A stretch of 64,000 bases of DNA from NCBI GenBank assembly GCA_020186115.1, contig WSYJ01000083.1:1-64000 (forward strand). The letters are read 5' to 3'. This document shows positions 1 through 8,901 of the stretch, piece by piece. Each line of letters opens with the position of its first letter. The stretch's first letter is position 1. Under the pieces are notes generated by a model. That model saw only the letters and a list, made by a program, of their open reading frames with translations. It ran no database searches and was not told where the DNA came from. The stretch is from Histomonas meleagridis. Taxonomy: Eukaryota; Parabasalia; Tritrichomonadida; Dientamoebidae. Both the position numbers and the translations under genes were made by a program.

Positions 1-189
1 GGATTAACAACAAAACACTAAAATCCACATAGGATTAACAACAACTCAGCCGGATTCATGCCTCACACATTTTAAATATAAATGTCATCATGAATTTAAA
101 TATATTTTATTACTTTCAATCAAAACCAACCGATTTATGATAATTCAATCGATTTTAGCCGTTCATCCTTTAGTTTATGTAGCGCGAGT

Positions 190-241
190 GGGAGCGAGTG
201 CGTAGCACGAAGCTCACATAGCGCTGTGTGTGTGTGTGTGT
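190..241. repeat. GC-richer patch with TG microsatellite
   Basis: A short island with unusually high G+C for this window (GAGTGGGAGCGAGTGCG and following) runs into about nine TG dinucleotides. The first 43 bases of the window also contain GGATTAACAAC twice. No gene is visible from 1 to 306. The island could be the end of another mobile element, but its partner is not in the window. Confidence 0.5.
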
Positions 242-306
242 AATTTAGTTTCTTTTTATTTTATATAATGAAAGAAATATTTTGCATCAGAATTTCTTGT
301 TATGCT

Positions 307-790
307 TTAATCAATAAAATTTTGTCGAATCATCTTCTCAATTATATAACGTGTTTCATTTAATCGTTTTGAAATTATATAATCTTTAAACATATCAATG
401 AGTTTTGGTTCGATGTTCGTTTCGATTTCGTCTTCTTTTGTTTGAAGAGATTGTATGATTTTTTAGTAAATATTTATATCGTTGCTTTGTGAACAAAATG
501 CGTTATAAATCATATCAACTATAACAATATTTATTGAATGTGCGTATTTTAATTGAAATAATTTCATCATTTTTTTAATTGACATTACAAAATTTTGATC
601 AGTTATATCGAATAAAATTTGCTCAATGTCGATGAGTGTTTCTAAGCAAATAGTTTGATTTCTAGTAATTGATTTTTATCTTGATGATCTTACAGGGCTA
701 TAAGTGGTATCATCATCCATCATGTTGAGTTTCGATTTTCGAAAAATGTCATCGGACGTTAATTCCACAGAAAATTTACCAGAATAAACG
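307..790 (-). pseudogene. Decayed unknown coding stretch with two in-frame TAA stops
   Basis: One minus-strand frame reads as normal protein over about 160 codons, ending at a stop at 307-309. It is broken by TAA at 463-465 and TAA at 676-678, which are exactly in phase. Readable pieces include SVELTSDDIFRKSKLNMMDD near the upstream end and KLIDMFKDYIISKRLNETR near the C-terminus. The other two frames are full of stops. I do not recognise the family. It lies next to nested transposons and may be part of another element or a dead gene. The upstream limit is uncertain because no ATG is obvious. Confidence 0.45.
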
Positions 791-1071
791 TTTTTTTATG
801 AACAATGACATTAATAACAATGCCAAAAGCAGTTTCAATATGTTCACAGAAGTTGTATCGAAATAAGTTTCATATAAAATATTTTATATAGGAAGCACAG
901 TATTATAATATATAAATAAAAAATTGTATTTTTATAATTGTGATTATGGTGTATTTTATTCCATGCTTTAACAGAAATTTGTTTGTTAATATAAAATAAA
1001 AAAAATCCGAACTATTGAAATGTTGTTCATTTTAGTTTTCATTTTTTTTTCGAAAGAATATGTGAGATATA

Positions 1072-1278
1072 GATAAGCTAGCTCTCAGTGCTGCAATAAC
1101 ACATCTTCTAGATACGAGGTGTATTAATCTCTTGTTTCCATTTAATAATCTTTTCAAATCTTTAGTAGTTTGATTCGGGATAATACCTAATGATGTAATT
1201 CAATTAATAATTATATGAAAGTCTATTTTTATATTAAGTCTATTTTTGCATAATTCAACATAATTACTGTATGAGATA
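1072..1278 (-). mobile_element. Retrotransposon copy A, 3' fragment (endonuclease region)
   Basis: This stretch aligns by eye with 7048-7260 of copy B, for example CTGCAATAACACATCTTCT and TTTAGTAGTTTGATTCGGGA. It is clearly more diverged than B is from C. It encodes the C-terminal side of the restriction-like endonuclease domain but is no longer open. The homology stops at the mariner end near 1279 and resumes at 2561, so mariner jumped into it. The acidic tail and 3' UTR found in B and C are missing or unrecognisable to the left of 1072. Confidence 0.75.
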
Positions 1279-2560
1279 TACGGTCGAAATGTTAGCATCT
1301 TCATATATAGACAATTAATTTGATTAATATCATTATATTATTCTAGAGCACTTCGCATACAATATAAATATATATATAATATTCATTAAATATTTCAGAC
1401 AATTTGGGAAATTTTGAATTTTTCGTCAAAAAAAATTGAGGGATTAATTTTTTGTCACATTTTAAACACACAAAAAATGATTGACCAAGATAGTGTCGCA
1501 AGATATTTCAGCCTAAAAAGATGGACAGCTGTTAAAATATATAATGATATGAAAGAGACTTTAGGTGCTTCCTGTAAATGATATCAAAGTATTATTAGAG
1601 CAATTAGATTAGGAACAATCGGAACAAATAGTAATGAGTCTAAAAAATCAATTAATTTCACTGAACCATCAAACACTGATGAAAAAATTTTGGAGGTGCT
1701 TGATGAATTCCCTTTTCCTTCAGTTGAGCAAATAGCCCATAAAACAAATATCCCAAGGTCAACTGTTTACGATCACCTAATCAAAATTGGGTTCGTTTGC
1801 AGACATTTTCATTGGGTACCCAATTCTCTTACACCAGAGCAAAAAAAAGTGCGGGTTCGAATATGTACTAAACTATTAAAAGTCATAAGAACTGCAGAAA
1901 AAGATTCCTGGAGGCATTTTGTTACAGGAGATGAATCATGGTTTTATTTAAACTATGATTATCAGAAAAGATGGGTACAAATAGGGAATAACCCAGGAGA
2001 AATTGTATCAAAGAAAATTTCATCTCAAAAATTCATGTTGTCAATATATTTCAATCCAAATGGTTTTGCTCTCGTTGACTGTCTTTGTAAAGGTAAAAAG
2101 TTTAATGTACACTACTACGTGAATAATATTTTATTCAAACTTGTTCAAAGATTCAATGATTGTTCTGATAAAAATTTAATTTTGCACGTTGACAATGCAA
2201 AACCGCATACTGCTCGCATCACCACAAATTTTATTGACTCGAACCAGATGAAAAGAGCTCCACATCCCCCATATTCACCTGACGTAGCACCATCAGATTT
2301 TTATCTTTTGGATAATGTCAAAGAAAAGCTCAAGGGTTATTTATTTAAAACCCCTGAAGAGTTAAGACATCAGGTTCATCGAATTCTGAATGACATTTCA
2401 AAAGATGAATTGAACCGAGCTTTTCTAAACCTGGAAGAGAGATTACAAAGAGTTATTGATACCGAAGGTGAATACATTCACTAAAAAAAAATAATATTTT
2501 TTGTTTTTATTTATTCTCATCCTATGTTGAGATGCTAACACTTCTACCGGACACCCTATA
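1279..2560 (+). mobile_element. mariner-type DNA transposon
   Basis: The right end (2530-2560) reads inward as TAGGGTGTCCGGTAGAAGTG followed by TTAGCATCTC. The left end (1279-1300) carries a decayed version, CGGTCGAAATGTTAGCATCT. Both ends abut TA, the expected target duplication. The length of about 1.28 kb is typical of mariner. It is inserted in retrotransposon copy A, whose sequence continues on either side, so it is younger than that copy. The shortened left repeat and an in-frame stop in the transposase suggest it is no longer autonomous. Confidence 0.85.
1477..2484 (+). pseudogene. mariner transposase with nonsense codon
   Basis: DDE/D transposase that cuts and pastes mariner at TA sites. 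The start at 1477 is in frame with the open part at 1690-2484. A helix-turn-helix region (about 1690-1830) precedes the catalytic domain. TGDESW holds the first Asp, HVDNAKPH the second, and YSPDVAPSDF the third. There are 34 residues between the second and third Asp, the D,D34D signature of mariner. TGA at 1579-1581 interrupts the N-terminal DNA-binding region, after GASCK. Translation from 1690 would keep the catalytic triad but lose most of the terminal-repeat binding domain, so the gene is probably dead. Confidence 0.85.
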
Positions 2561-2763
2561 TTTATCTTCTTTTTCTTTTCTTCTAATAACAGAAGTTGAT
2601 TCAAAGTTGTTATCGAGATTCCTAATTGTACCATAAGGGGAATTGACTATTGTTATTAATGTACCAAATGTCCGGTTTTAGAGTTCCAATTGTTATGTAA
2701 TTTCTATCGATTACTTTTGTGTTTCTATTAAATATGATATTATTACCTTTATGATTATTTTTT
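2561..2763 (-). mobile_element. Retrotransposon copy A, second 3' fragment
   Basis: Homologous to 7245-7460 of copy B (TTGATTCAAAGTTGTTATCGAGATT and on through AATATGATATTATTACCTTTAT). It encodes the catalytic part of the restriction-like endonuclease but contains frameshifts. It is the continuation of the fragment at 1072-1278 on the other side of mariner. It ends where the long-terminal-repeat Merlin element begins. Confidence 0.75.
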
Positions 2764-2985
2764 TGGTACTATTTTACATTTCACGACTTTTTGATATAAA
2801 GTCATTCAAAAAGTGGAAAGTCTCACAATTATTCACGACAATTTGTGTAATATTGAAAAAATTGACATATAACAGAAATTTAGATAAAATATTTTCATTC
2901 AATAAGTATTTGAATGATATATTATTCGTCAAAAATTATTCGAATGAAATTAGGAAATGCCAATAGCTGGAAATCATATATTCAT

Positions 2986-3160
2986 AATATATTTTAATCA
3001 CATAAATAATATATTTTCATCATATATATAACATATTTTAATTATATATATAATATATTTTAATCACATGAATAATATATTTCAATTACATGAATAACAT
3101 ATTTTCATCACATGAATTACATATTATAATCAAATATATTATAATATCTCGTATTTCACA
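2986..3160. repeat. AT-rich 22-bp tandem repeats, left arm
   Basis: About eight imperfect units of the type TAATATATTTTAATCACATGAA. They are part of the left inverted terminal repeat of the Merlin-type element, and the matching inverted block is at 4600-4860. No coding potential is seen. Confidence 0.7.
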
Positions 3161-3539
3161 TTAAAGTGTAATATATAAAGAGTTATTATAGCGAATATTA
3201 TATTAAAATGAAGAATATATCAATAAAAAAATAATAGATTAGAATAGATAATATAATAAAAATATTAATTGTTCATTGAAAAAAATGGGTTTTAAACATT
3301 AAAATCAAATTAAAATTGACACTTTATACATATATCAAATTGGAAATTTAAAATTGACGGTTATGGCTTAACCAATCAGTTAGCCAGTTGTCTTTGGCAC
3401 AGCTGTGTCAACAACAATAGTACAAAACAAAAGATGGTCGGTGTCATTCATCGATCAACAGATCGATCAATGACATCGAACACTAAGCTCTGTAACCAAA
3501 GCTTAGTAGCACTCATCCACATAAAAAAAAATTAATTAA

Positions 3540-3975
3540 TGAGTTTTTGCTCATCGTAGTTTCCATCTGGACCTAAAGTCGTGCTGCTGATGAGTTTGAT
3601 TGCTTGAAGTGATGGTTCACGACCACTTGTTTCATACCTTCTTTAAACAAATTCAGCTAGGTGCGATGGAACTTTGGTTCGAGGTATCCCTTCATATTTT
3701 TTGCTTATTCGTTTAAGTTCTCTCCACAATCTTTCGATGTTTTGAGTATGTGTTTTGGTCTCAGGATCAACAAAATTTTGTGAGTGATTAACATATTTGT
3801 GTTTCCAAATTGTGTGTCCCTTTCGATCAATAGCTGAATAAGCCCTCCAACTATCTGAGATAATTGAGATACCTGGGGCGATGTGATCTTTAATTGCTCG
3901 AAACAAAGTTTTCGATTTTCGGCTAACAACTAAAGCGAAGACACTGTTATCTTCAAGCCATATTCCACACATCAT
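3540..3975 (-). pseudogene. Merlin/ISXO2-like transposase, C-terminal part
   Basis: Carries the second and third catalytic residues of the DDE fold: ISDSWRAY (Asp) and NIERLWRELK (Glu), with the family-typical NHSQNFVDPETKTHTQ between them. The open part is 3643-3975. A TAA after HLAEFV stops it, but the same frame continues as RRYETSGREPSLQAIKLIS to about 3540, so the stop is a mutation. It is the direct continuation of 3953-4381 in another frame, so the gene is broken by one frameshift near 3960 and one stop. Confidence 0.75.
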
Positions 3976-4381
3976 TCAGCAGTCTACCTCTATGGTATTT
4001 CCTTCGACACATCAAACTTTGAGACTCATCAATTTCCACAGTTTTTCCCTCACCTCCGATTAATCTCTCAGGCATACTCAAAACGTAATCGAAACAAGCA
4101 GAACGAAATTGTTTATAAAAAAATGTAACCGTTGCAGGGGTTACACCAACTTCGTGAGCTGCGTCTTTGTTTGAATAGCCATGAGAACAGCAGTATATTA
4201 AACTTAAAATTTTACCCATTGGTGAATTTGAACATGAGAAAATGGTTTTATAAAAAACTGAACAATTCCTTCCGCATTTTTGGCACATGTGGAATTTTTC
4301 AAATTTGCGGTTTCGATTGTTGTAAACATTCATTTGAACATTGCAATCACCACAAATTAATCTTCTATAAAGCATTCCCAT
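3953..4381 (-). pseudogene. Merlin/ISXO2-like transposase, N-terminal part
   Basis: Encodes 142 residues. An N-terminal zinc ribbon is visible (CGDCN near residue 10 and CQKCGRNC near residue 33). An HTH-like stretch, GYSNKDAAHEVGVTPATVTF, follows, and then the first catalytic Asp in VEIDESQ. This order is typical of transposases of the IS1595/ISXO2 and eukaryotic Merlin group. The frame is lost right after RGRLLNDVW and continues in the neighbouring frame at 3975. It lies centrally between the long inverted repeats, as expected for the element's own transposase. Confidence 0.8.
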
Positions 4382-4599
4382 TTCGACAACTTAAATTTTC
4401 GAATACATAAAAAATTTTTAATCGTTGGCTGTTGTAACCAACACAATTTAATTGAAATAAATTGAATTAAATTCTTAGTATATAACAGTTTCATAGAAAT
4501 ATTACAATTGTAACTCCCGTGGTCATCATTTGATTTCAGAGGATTTAGAGGTTATCACCGGACCAATCCTATTGAACAGTGAAGTATTTGTTATATATA

Positions 4600-4860
4600 T
4601 GAATAAAATTTGATATTCATATAATTAAAATATGTTATTTATGTGATTAAAATATGTTATTCATGTCATTAAAATATGTTATTTATGTAATAAAAATATA
4701 TTATACATATGATTATAATATGTTATGCATTAATTTGTTATATATTAATATGTTATACATAAATATGTTATTCATGTGATTGAAATATGTTATACATAAA
4801 TATGTTATACACAACATTAGACATAAATATGCATAAATAAATATATCATATTGAATGAAT
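4600..4860. repeat. AT-rich 22-bp tandem repeats, right arm
   Basis: Units of the type GATTAAAATATGTTATTCATGT. They are the inverted counterpart of the block at 2986-3160 and somewhat longer. No coding potential is seen. Confidence 0.7.
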
Positions 4861-5359
4861 AAATGTAATCAGAGATCACTAAAAATTGATTTCTAATGAG
4901 TACTTATTGACATTTCCTGATTTTATTCAAATAATTTTTAAGAAAATATATAAATCATTCTAATTCAAATTGAATGGGAATATAATTCCCTTTCAATTTT
5001 TTCGATATTACACAAAAAGTCATTAATAATTGTGAGACTTATCCACTTTTTGAATAACCTTCTATCAAAAAGTCGTGAAACGTGGAATATTATATTCAAT
5101 TGCTTTTGGGAATTGGTAATTCTTTAATTTCTCCAATTATTTTTATTTTTTATAATTGAATATTTACTTCATATTTTTTGATATCAAATTTCGGGAATTT
5201 AATATCATTTTCTTCTATCATTATATTAAATTGTGGTATTATAACTTCTTCTGATATTATCTTAAAGTTAGGAATTATAATGTTGACGTTCTGTGTATCT
5301 AAATTTAGATTAGGTTCGTAATTAGATTCTTCATTATTTGCAATTACTATTCCTAAAGT

Positions 5360-5641
5360 TTACGACTTATTATTTTTATAAAAAAAATAGAAAAAATCAT
5401 CTAAAAAACAACATTTCCTTAATATATTACTATAATAAACATTTGAATTGGCATGTTCTGTTAAGTGTAATCCATATTCATCTGAATTACTCAATTTATA
5501 AATTGACCCTGGTTCTTCGCTTTCTTCTATATCGTCTTTTTTCATATCGAGTAAGTTAACAATATCTATATTTCTAAATCTCATATATGGAGCTATTTTA
5601 ATTCTATTGTCCTTATGAAATCTATTTAAGTGTATTAACAA
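5360..5641 (-). pseudogene. Copy A N-terminal region, second zinc finger
   Basis: Continues the protein of 5655-6179 after a frame break near 5650. LIHLNRFHKD supplies the histidines of the first C2H2 finger, and LSNSDEYGLHLTEHANSNVYY supplies those of the second. The cysteine half of the second finger is missing here, so the copy cannot encode a complete pair. It ends in the lysine- and phenylalanine-rich sequence before the repeat domain. It is a remnant, not a separate gene. Confidence 0.65.
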
Positions 5642-5654
5642 TTCTTCCTCACTT

Positions 5655-6179
5655 TCATTTTGTACGAAATGGAAACCATGGACAAAATAGTAACTCTTTG
5701 TTCATACTGTTTTGTAATACTTTCGGTAAGTTATAAAATGTGAACCTAATTTCGTTTCTCATATAGTTAATTTCATTGACTGTGAACTTCCTGGGTTGGT
5801 ATACTGAGTTTTCATCTTCTGTTTCAGTATTTGTTTCCTCATCATCTGCATAATATTCTTGTTCGTTAACGATATTCATTGGATATCTTATATTGTTTAT
5901 CTCAGGGAGTACTATGGGTGTAGGTTGGTTGGATGTTTGGTAACTTGTTGTTTGATCTGATCGATATCTGATTTCCAAATTTTGTGCATAATTTTGGATT
6001 TGATCTTCTTTAAAGGGTTCTGGACTGGTGTACTTTGTTGTTGTGCTGTCTGTGGTCTCTAACCCTTGACTTTCTTCAGCATCAGATTGACGATGGCCGG
6101 ACTCAAAAATTGTTGTTTCTTCTTCATAAAAGATATTGCTCCGCCCTCCTTGAACTTTGAGTTCATTGGTATGCTCCAT
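5655..6179 (-). pseudogene. Copy A N-terminal region, acidic leader
   Basis: Encodes 174 residues equivalent to the start of the copy B and C protein. It has one Ser/Glu/Thr-rich unit (SDAEESQGLETTDS...TSPEPF), then VNEQEYYADDEETNTETED, and the conserved segment MRNEIRFTFYNLP leading into FCPWFPF, the cysteine end of a C2H2 finger. A frame break at about 5650 separates this from the finger's histidines. The ATG at 6179 corresponds to an internal position in B and C. Confidence 0.65.
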
Positions 6180-6336
6180 TTTAAGTTTTGAGCTATCTTA
6201 CTTCGAGATAATCTGGTATGTTCCAAGATCCTCTAATAATCGTCGGAACTTATATGGTTCTGCTCCTCTCCGAGAGCTCTATCCAATGGTGCGCTTTTCC
6301 CCTCTCGAAGTTGCTCAGGTGAAAAAAATAAAAAAA

Positions 6337-6352
6337 TCCGCGCTGCTGGAAT
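6337..6352 (-). repeat. tRNA-Tyr 3'-end scar between copies A and B
   Basis: Sixteen bases identical to the last 16 of the tRNA-Tyr gene (ATTCCAGCAGCGCGGA on the minus strand, equal to 21352-21367). They lie exactly between the 3' end of copy B (6353) and the 5' end of copy A (6336). This is read as the target-site duplication left by insertion of B into the tRNA gene. Confidence 0.9.
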
Positions 6353-6465
6353 TTGGTGTTTATTTACGTGTGTTAGTGCTCATTTGGAATGAGTATGTGT
6401 TGTATAATGACGCGTCCGTCTTAATTTATTGTAGGTTAACCCTACTGTTATGATCAATGTTAGAA
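6353..6465 (-). other. Copy B 3' UTR with two hairpins
   Basis: About 110 bases between the stop codon and the 3' end. It contains GTAGG-GTTAA-CCTAC and CTCATT-CCA-AATGAG hairpins (minus strand) and ends TAAATAAACACCAA directly at the tRNA scar. There is no poly(A) tail. In R2-type elements a structured 3' UTR is what the reverse transcriptase recognises; that role here is inferred. Confidence 0.6.
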
Positions 6466-6807
6466 CTGTTCTTTGGGGGTGGTCGAAACCGTTTTAATAG
6501 ATCGTGTCACTTTTGTTTTCTTCTTATTCTTTTTAATAGTAGAATCTTTAACTATTTCTTCTTTCTTTTTTGCATTGATCGCGTATTGCAAAAGTCTAGA
6601 TGATCGTACAACTCTTGTTCGTCTTTTTAACTCGTTAATACTTTTTCCTTTAAGTATTGAGTTCATCTTCGTCAAGTTATCTTCTTTCTTCTTCTTTTTG
6701 TTCTTGTCTATAATAAAGATCTTTCCTTTTATTATAGATTTTTGTATATTATCTTCTTTGATCGGTTTATTGTACTTCCTCTCTGCTTCATTTAATGCGA
6801 ATTTCAT
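6460..6807 (-). CDS. Copy B C-terminal basic tail
   Basis: Encodes a strongly basic, lysine-rich end of the retrotransposon protein, finishing STTPKEQF just before the 3' UTR. It is the continuation of 6827-7330: copy B has one extra A in a run near 6855, and copy C shifts at a different run, so neither copy is continuous but they agree on the coding frame. The sequence at this position is identical in copy C (13968-14315). No domain is recognised. A basic tail after the nuclease could bind RNA or DNA; this is a guess. Confidence 0.55.
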   Translation of the reverse strand: MKFALNEAERKYNKPIKEDNIQKSIIKGKIFIIDKNKKKKKEDNLTKMNSILKGKSINELKRRTRVVRSSRLLQYAINAKKKEEIVKDSTIKKNKKKTKVTRSIKTVSTTPKEQF

Positions 6808-6826
6808 GTATTCCTTTTGTTCTTCT

Positions 6827-7330
6827 TCATTGGTATCTGATGGTTCTGAGTTTGAAAAAAATATCTGAAAAAGGTACTTCTTCTAATTCTTCATCTTCAT
6901 CTTTATCTTCTTCTTCTTCTTCAGGATTATAATTATCTTCATCAATAACATTAAAGTCTTCTTCTTCTCTTTCTATATTGTTTATATTATTGTTATTATT
7001 CTTATTTTGATTTTTATCTTTCTCATAAATTCTGTAAAATATTAACATAGATTCTCTCAATGCTGCAATAACACATCTTCTTGAAACTAAATGTATTAAT
7101 CTTTTGTTTCCATTAAATAATTTCTTTAAATCTTTAGTAGTTTGATTCGGGATAATTCCTAATGATGAAATAATAATTATATAAAAATCTACTTCTATAT
7201 TAAGTCTATTTTTGCATAATTCTATATAATCTCTATATTTTTCTTCTTTTTTCTTTTCTTCTAATAATAAGAGTTGATTCAGAGTTGTTATCGAGATTTC
7301 TGATCGTACCATACGGAGAATTGACTTCAA
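6827..7330 (-). CDS. Copy B endonuclease C-terminal half and acidic tail
   Basis: From about residue 27 on this frame gives EEKYRDYIELCKNRLNIEVDFYIIIISSLGIIP, the back half of the restriction-like endonuclease, then SRRCVIAALRESMLIFYR. An Asn- and Glu-rich low-complexity stretch (EEEEEDKDEDEELEE) follows. The first 26 residues listed in this frame are a wrong-frame reading of the nuclease core. The catalytic part (KPDIW and LIEVNSPYG) lies just upstream in the next frame at about 7300-7380. Confidence 0.6.
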   Translation of the reverse strand: MKSILRMVRSEISITTLNQLLLLEEKKKEEKYRDYIELCKNRLNIEVDFYIIIISSLGIIPNQTTKDLKKLFNGNKRLIHLVSRRCVIAALRESMLIFYRIYEKDKNQNKNNNNNINNIEREEEDFNVIDEDNYNPEEEEEDKDEDEELEEVPFSDIFFKLRTIRYQ

Positions 7331-7520
7331 TTAAAGTTAATCTATTGTTATTAATATACCATATGTCTGGTTTTAATGTTCCAATTGTTTTGTAATCTTT
7401 GTCTATTACTTTGGTGTTCCTATTAAATATTATATTATTACCTTCATAATTATTTTCTTTAATTCCTTTAATTATTTCTTCTACTATTGCATTATGTCTT
7501 TTAGTAGTTAAATTTCTAAT
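7290..7520 (-). pseudogene. Copy B restriction-like endonuclease core
   Basis: No ATG-initiated frame covers this stretch, but one minus-strand frame reads TTKRHNAIVEEII, then LKPDIWYINNN, then LTLIEVNSPYG. This matches the RHN, KPD and E(V)xxPY blocks of the restriction-like endonuclease of R2/R4/NeSL retrotransposons, the enzyme that nicks the target for target-primed reverse transcription. It is separated from the CCHC knuckle by a one-base shift in an A-run near 7527, present in both B and C. Confidence 0.65.
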
Positions 7521-8052
7521 TTTTTAAGCAACCATTAATTCTATGCATTAATGAATCATTTTGATTTAAATTACATCTATTGCATTTAGGATTTATATTT
7601 GGGTTTTTCTTATTTAAGATTTCATTTGTTGGTAAATTGTTACATCTTGCTAAAATAGCGAACTTAATAATATTATTACTTGTTGGTGCTCTAAAATTAG
7701 ATAAAAAGAAGTTTGAATCAGTTGATTTATCCATTGTACAGAAAGTATGTGCTTTAAATGGTAATTTCTTAAGGTTGTCTAGGTGTTTTTTTCGTATCAT
7801 TTTATTTAAATATTTTGTAATGTCTTTCTCATTAATAAATTCTTCTGTTTCTTCTTCCTCTTCTTTATTTTCTTTATTATCGATTTGATAGATAATACAA
7901 TTATTTTCTTCTAGGTTTGGTTTAAAACCTACTTTTAAGTTATATAATGCTTTTACCGCTCTACAAAATGTACTATTTGTTTTTCTTTCCGATTTTTGTA
8001 TAATTTTACCTTTATTATCAAAAGGAATTCCAAAATAAGGTGAGTTTTTCAT
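7516..8052 (-). CDS. Copy B RT thumb/linker and CCHC knuckle
   Basis: Encodes the region between the reverse transcriptase and the nuclease. It ends with CNRCNLNQNDSLMHRINGC, a CCHC zinc knuckle of the kind that precedes the endonuclease in RLE-type non-LTR elements. The frame stops (TAG) a few residues later; one base fewer in the preceding run of six A would join it to RHNAIVEE of the nuclease. It overlaps 8018-8470, from which it is separated by an extra A near 8048 that copy C lacks. Confidence 0.65.
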   Translation of the reverse strand: MKNSPYFGIPFDNKGKIIQKSERKTNSTFCRAVKALYNLKVGFKPNLEENNCIIYQIDNKENKEEEEETEEFINEKDITKYLNKMIRKKHLDNLKKLPFKAHTFCTMDKSTDSNFFLSNFRAPTSNNIIKFAILARCNNLPTNEILNKKNPNINPKCNRCNLNQNDSLMHRINGCLKN

Positions 8053-8470
8053 CTACTTGTATTTTCCTATAGTCTAATTCTTTGTACATTGTCATTCTAA
8101 TAAAATTCCTGATATTTAAATCCTTTGATAATAATAAACCTATAAATGTTCTTAATTGTAACACATAATTTCTTTCTTTAAAAGACATTAAACTTAAACC
8201 TCCTTCTTTATAATGTGTATAAAATAAATCTTTTGGTAAACCTTTTGTATTTAATATTTGATTTATTGAACCTCTAATAAATTCATCAAGTTTTTTAAGT
8301 TCTTTAATAGAGCATAAACCATTTAACATTTCAAAATCTAATTGAGGAGTAATTATTCTTTTAATTGCATCTATTATTTGATTAACTTTTAAAGGAGAAT
8401 TAATTACTTGTATGATTTCTTGTTTAATTTTATTGATTTTTAGTTTGAGAATGTTGTTTTTTACTTTCAC
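8018..8470 (-). CDS. Copy B reverse transcriptase thumb region
   Basis: Encodes about 150 residues following the palm. LFYTHYKEGGLSLMSFKERNYVLQLRTFIGLLL is the conserved segment after the RT in R2-like proteins (compare the GGLGI motif found there). In copy C the same frame runs on into the knuckle region as one 257-residue frame (15204-15977), which shows that the break near 8048 in B is a single-base difference. Confidence 0.6.
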   Translation of the reverse strand: MKVKNNILKLKINKIKQEIIQVINSPLKVNQIIDAIKRIITPQLDFEMLNGLCSIKELKKLDEFIRGSINQILNTKGLPKDLFYTHYKEGGLSLMSFKERNYVLQLRTFIGLLLSKDLNIRNFIRMTMYKELDYRKIQVDEKLTLFWNSF

Positions 8471-8759
8471 GATTTATTGCTATTGGTGCACCTAAATATT
8501 CTATATATTCCATTAATGGATGATTTGGTATTTCTTCATTATTAATAGTAAAACATTCATTTAAAGTTGGTCTTATATTATTAAAATATATATAAGATAG
8601 AGTCTTACATTTTTGTGAAGCTATTTTAAGTTTAAATATTTTACAAAATTCTTCTACTGTTTTAATCATATTTTGCATTCCATCTTGTGTATTAGAAATT
8701 AATATAACATCATCTGCATAAGCTTGAATATTAAAAAAAAAAAATTCATTTTCTCTCAT
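8430..8759 (-). CDS. Copy B reverse transcriptase palm (YADD)
   Basis: Contains IQAYADDVILISNTQ, the RT catalytic motif with the two metal-binding aspartates, followed by palm and early thumb blocks (IEYLGAPI). It is preceded by the fingers and first catalytic Asp in 8902-10752, joined through GVRQGCPLSPTLFN in an intermediate frame (about 8850-8900). Homopolymer runs at 8736-8747 and 8948 are where the frames part. Confidence 0.75.
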   Translation of the reverse strand: MRENEFFFFNIQAYADDVILISNTQDGMQNMIKTVEEFCKIFKLKIASQKCKTLSYIYFNNIRPTLNECFTINNEEIPNHPLMEYIEYLGAPIAINRESKKQHSQTKNQ

Positions 8760-8901
8760 TGGATCTTCTATAATTACTCCATCTTTTTTATTATAATTTT
8801 GTATTGCTTTGATTAAAGGTTCAAGACATAAATTAAATAGTGTTGGTGATAGAGGACAACCTTGTCTGACACCTCTATTGATGTTAATCCAATCTGAAGG
8901 T

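Larger units (their letters stand above)
2770..5089. mobile_element. Merlin-type DNA transposon with long inverted terminal repeats
   Basis: The two ends are inverted copies over roughly 200 bp of unique sequence. The left end reads TTTCACGACTTTTTGATA from 2779 and its complement ends at 5080. Both arms contain AAAAAGTGG, TCTCACAATTATT and GTGTAATAT in the same order. Inside each arm lies a block of about 22-bp AT-rich repeats (2986-3160 and 4600-4860) in opposite orientation. Between them is a Merlin/ISXO2-like transposase. The element sits where about 4.9 kb of copy A (equivalent to 7460-12330 of copy B) is missing. I cannot see a convincing 8-9 bp target duplication. Confidence 0.7.
5092..6336 (-). 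mobile_element. Retrotransposon copy A, 5' portion
   Basis: Corresponds to the first about 1.5 kb of copies B and C (equivalent to 12330-13844). It encodes the N-terminal region and the start of the IPKF repeat domain. Its 5' end is the T-run and CACCTGAGCAACTT sequence seen in B and C, directly next to the 16-bp tRNA-Tyr scar at 6337-6352. It differs from B and C at many positions and has only one copy of the 42-residue repeat, so it is the oldest and most diverged of the three. Confidence 0.85.

Noticed and set aside
2443-2634. 63-residue minus-strand ORF as a gene
   Set aside because: It spans the mariner end and the retrotransposon remnant and only reads antisense or wrong-frame sequence of both.
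3540-4381. Prokaryotic IS1595 insertion or contamination
   Set aside because: The transposase fold is shared with bacterial ISXO2/IS1595, but the element lies inside a eukaryotic retrotransposon, has long AT-rich inverted repeats, and Merlin is the eukaryotic branch of this group.
7520-7530. Programmed -1 frameshift at the A6 run before the endonuclease
   Set aside because: A -1 shift there runs into a stop after a few codons. The nuclease frame needs a +1 shift (or one A fewer), so the usual slippery-site mechanism does not fit.
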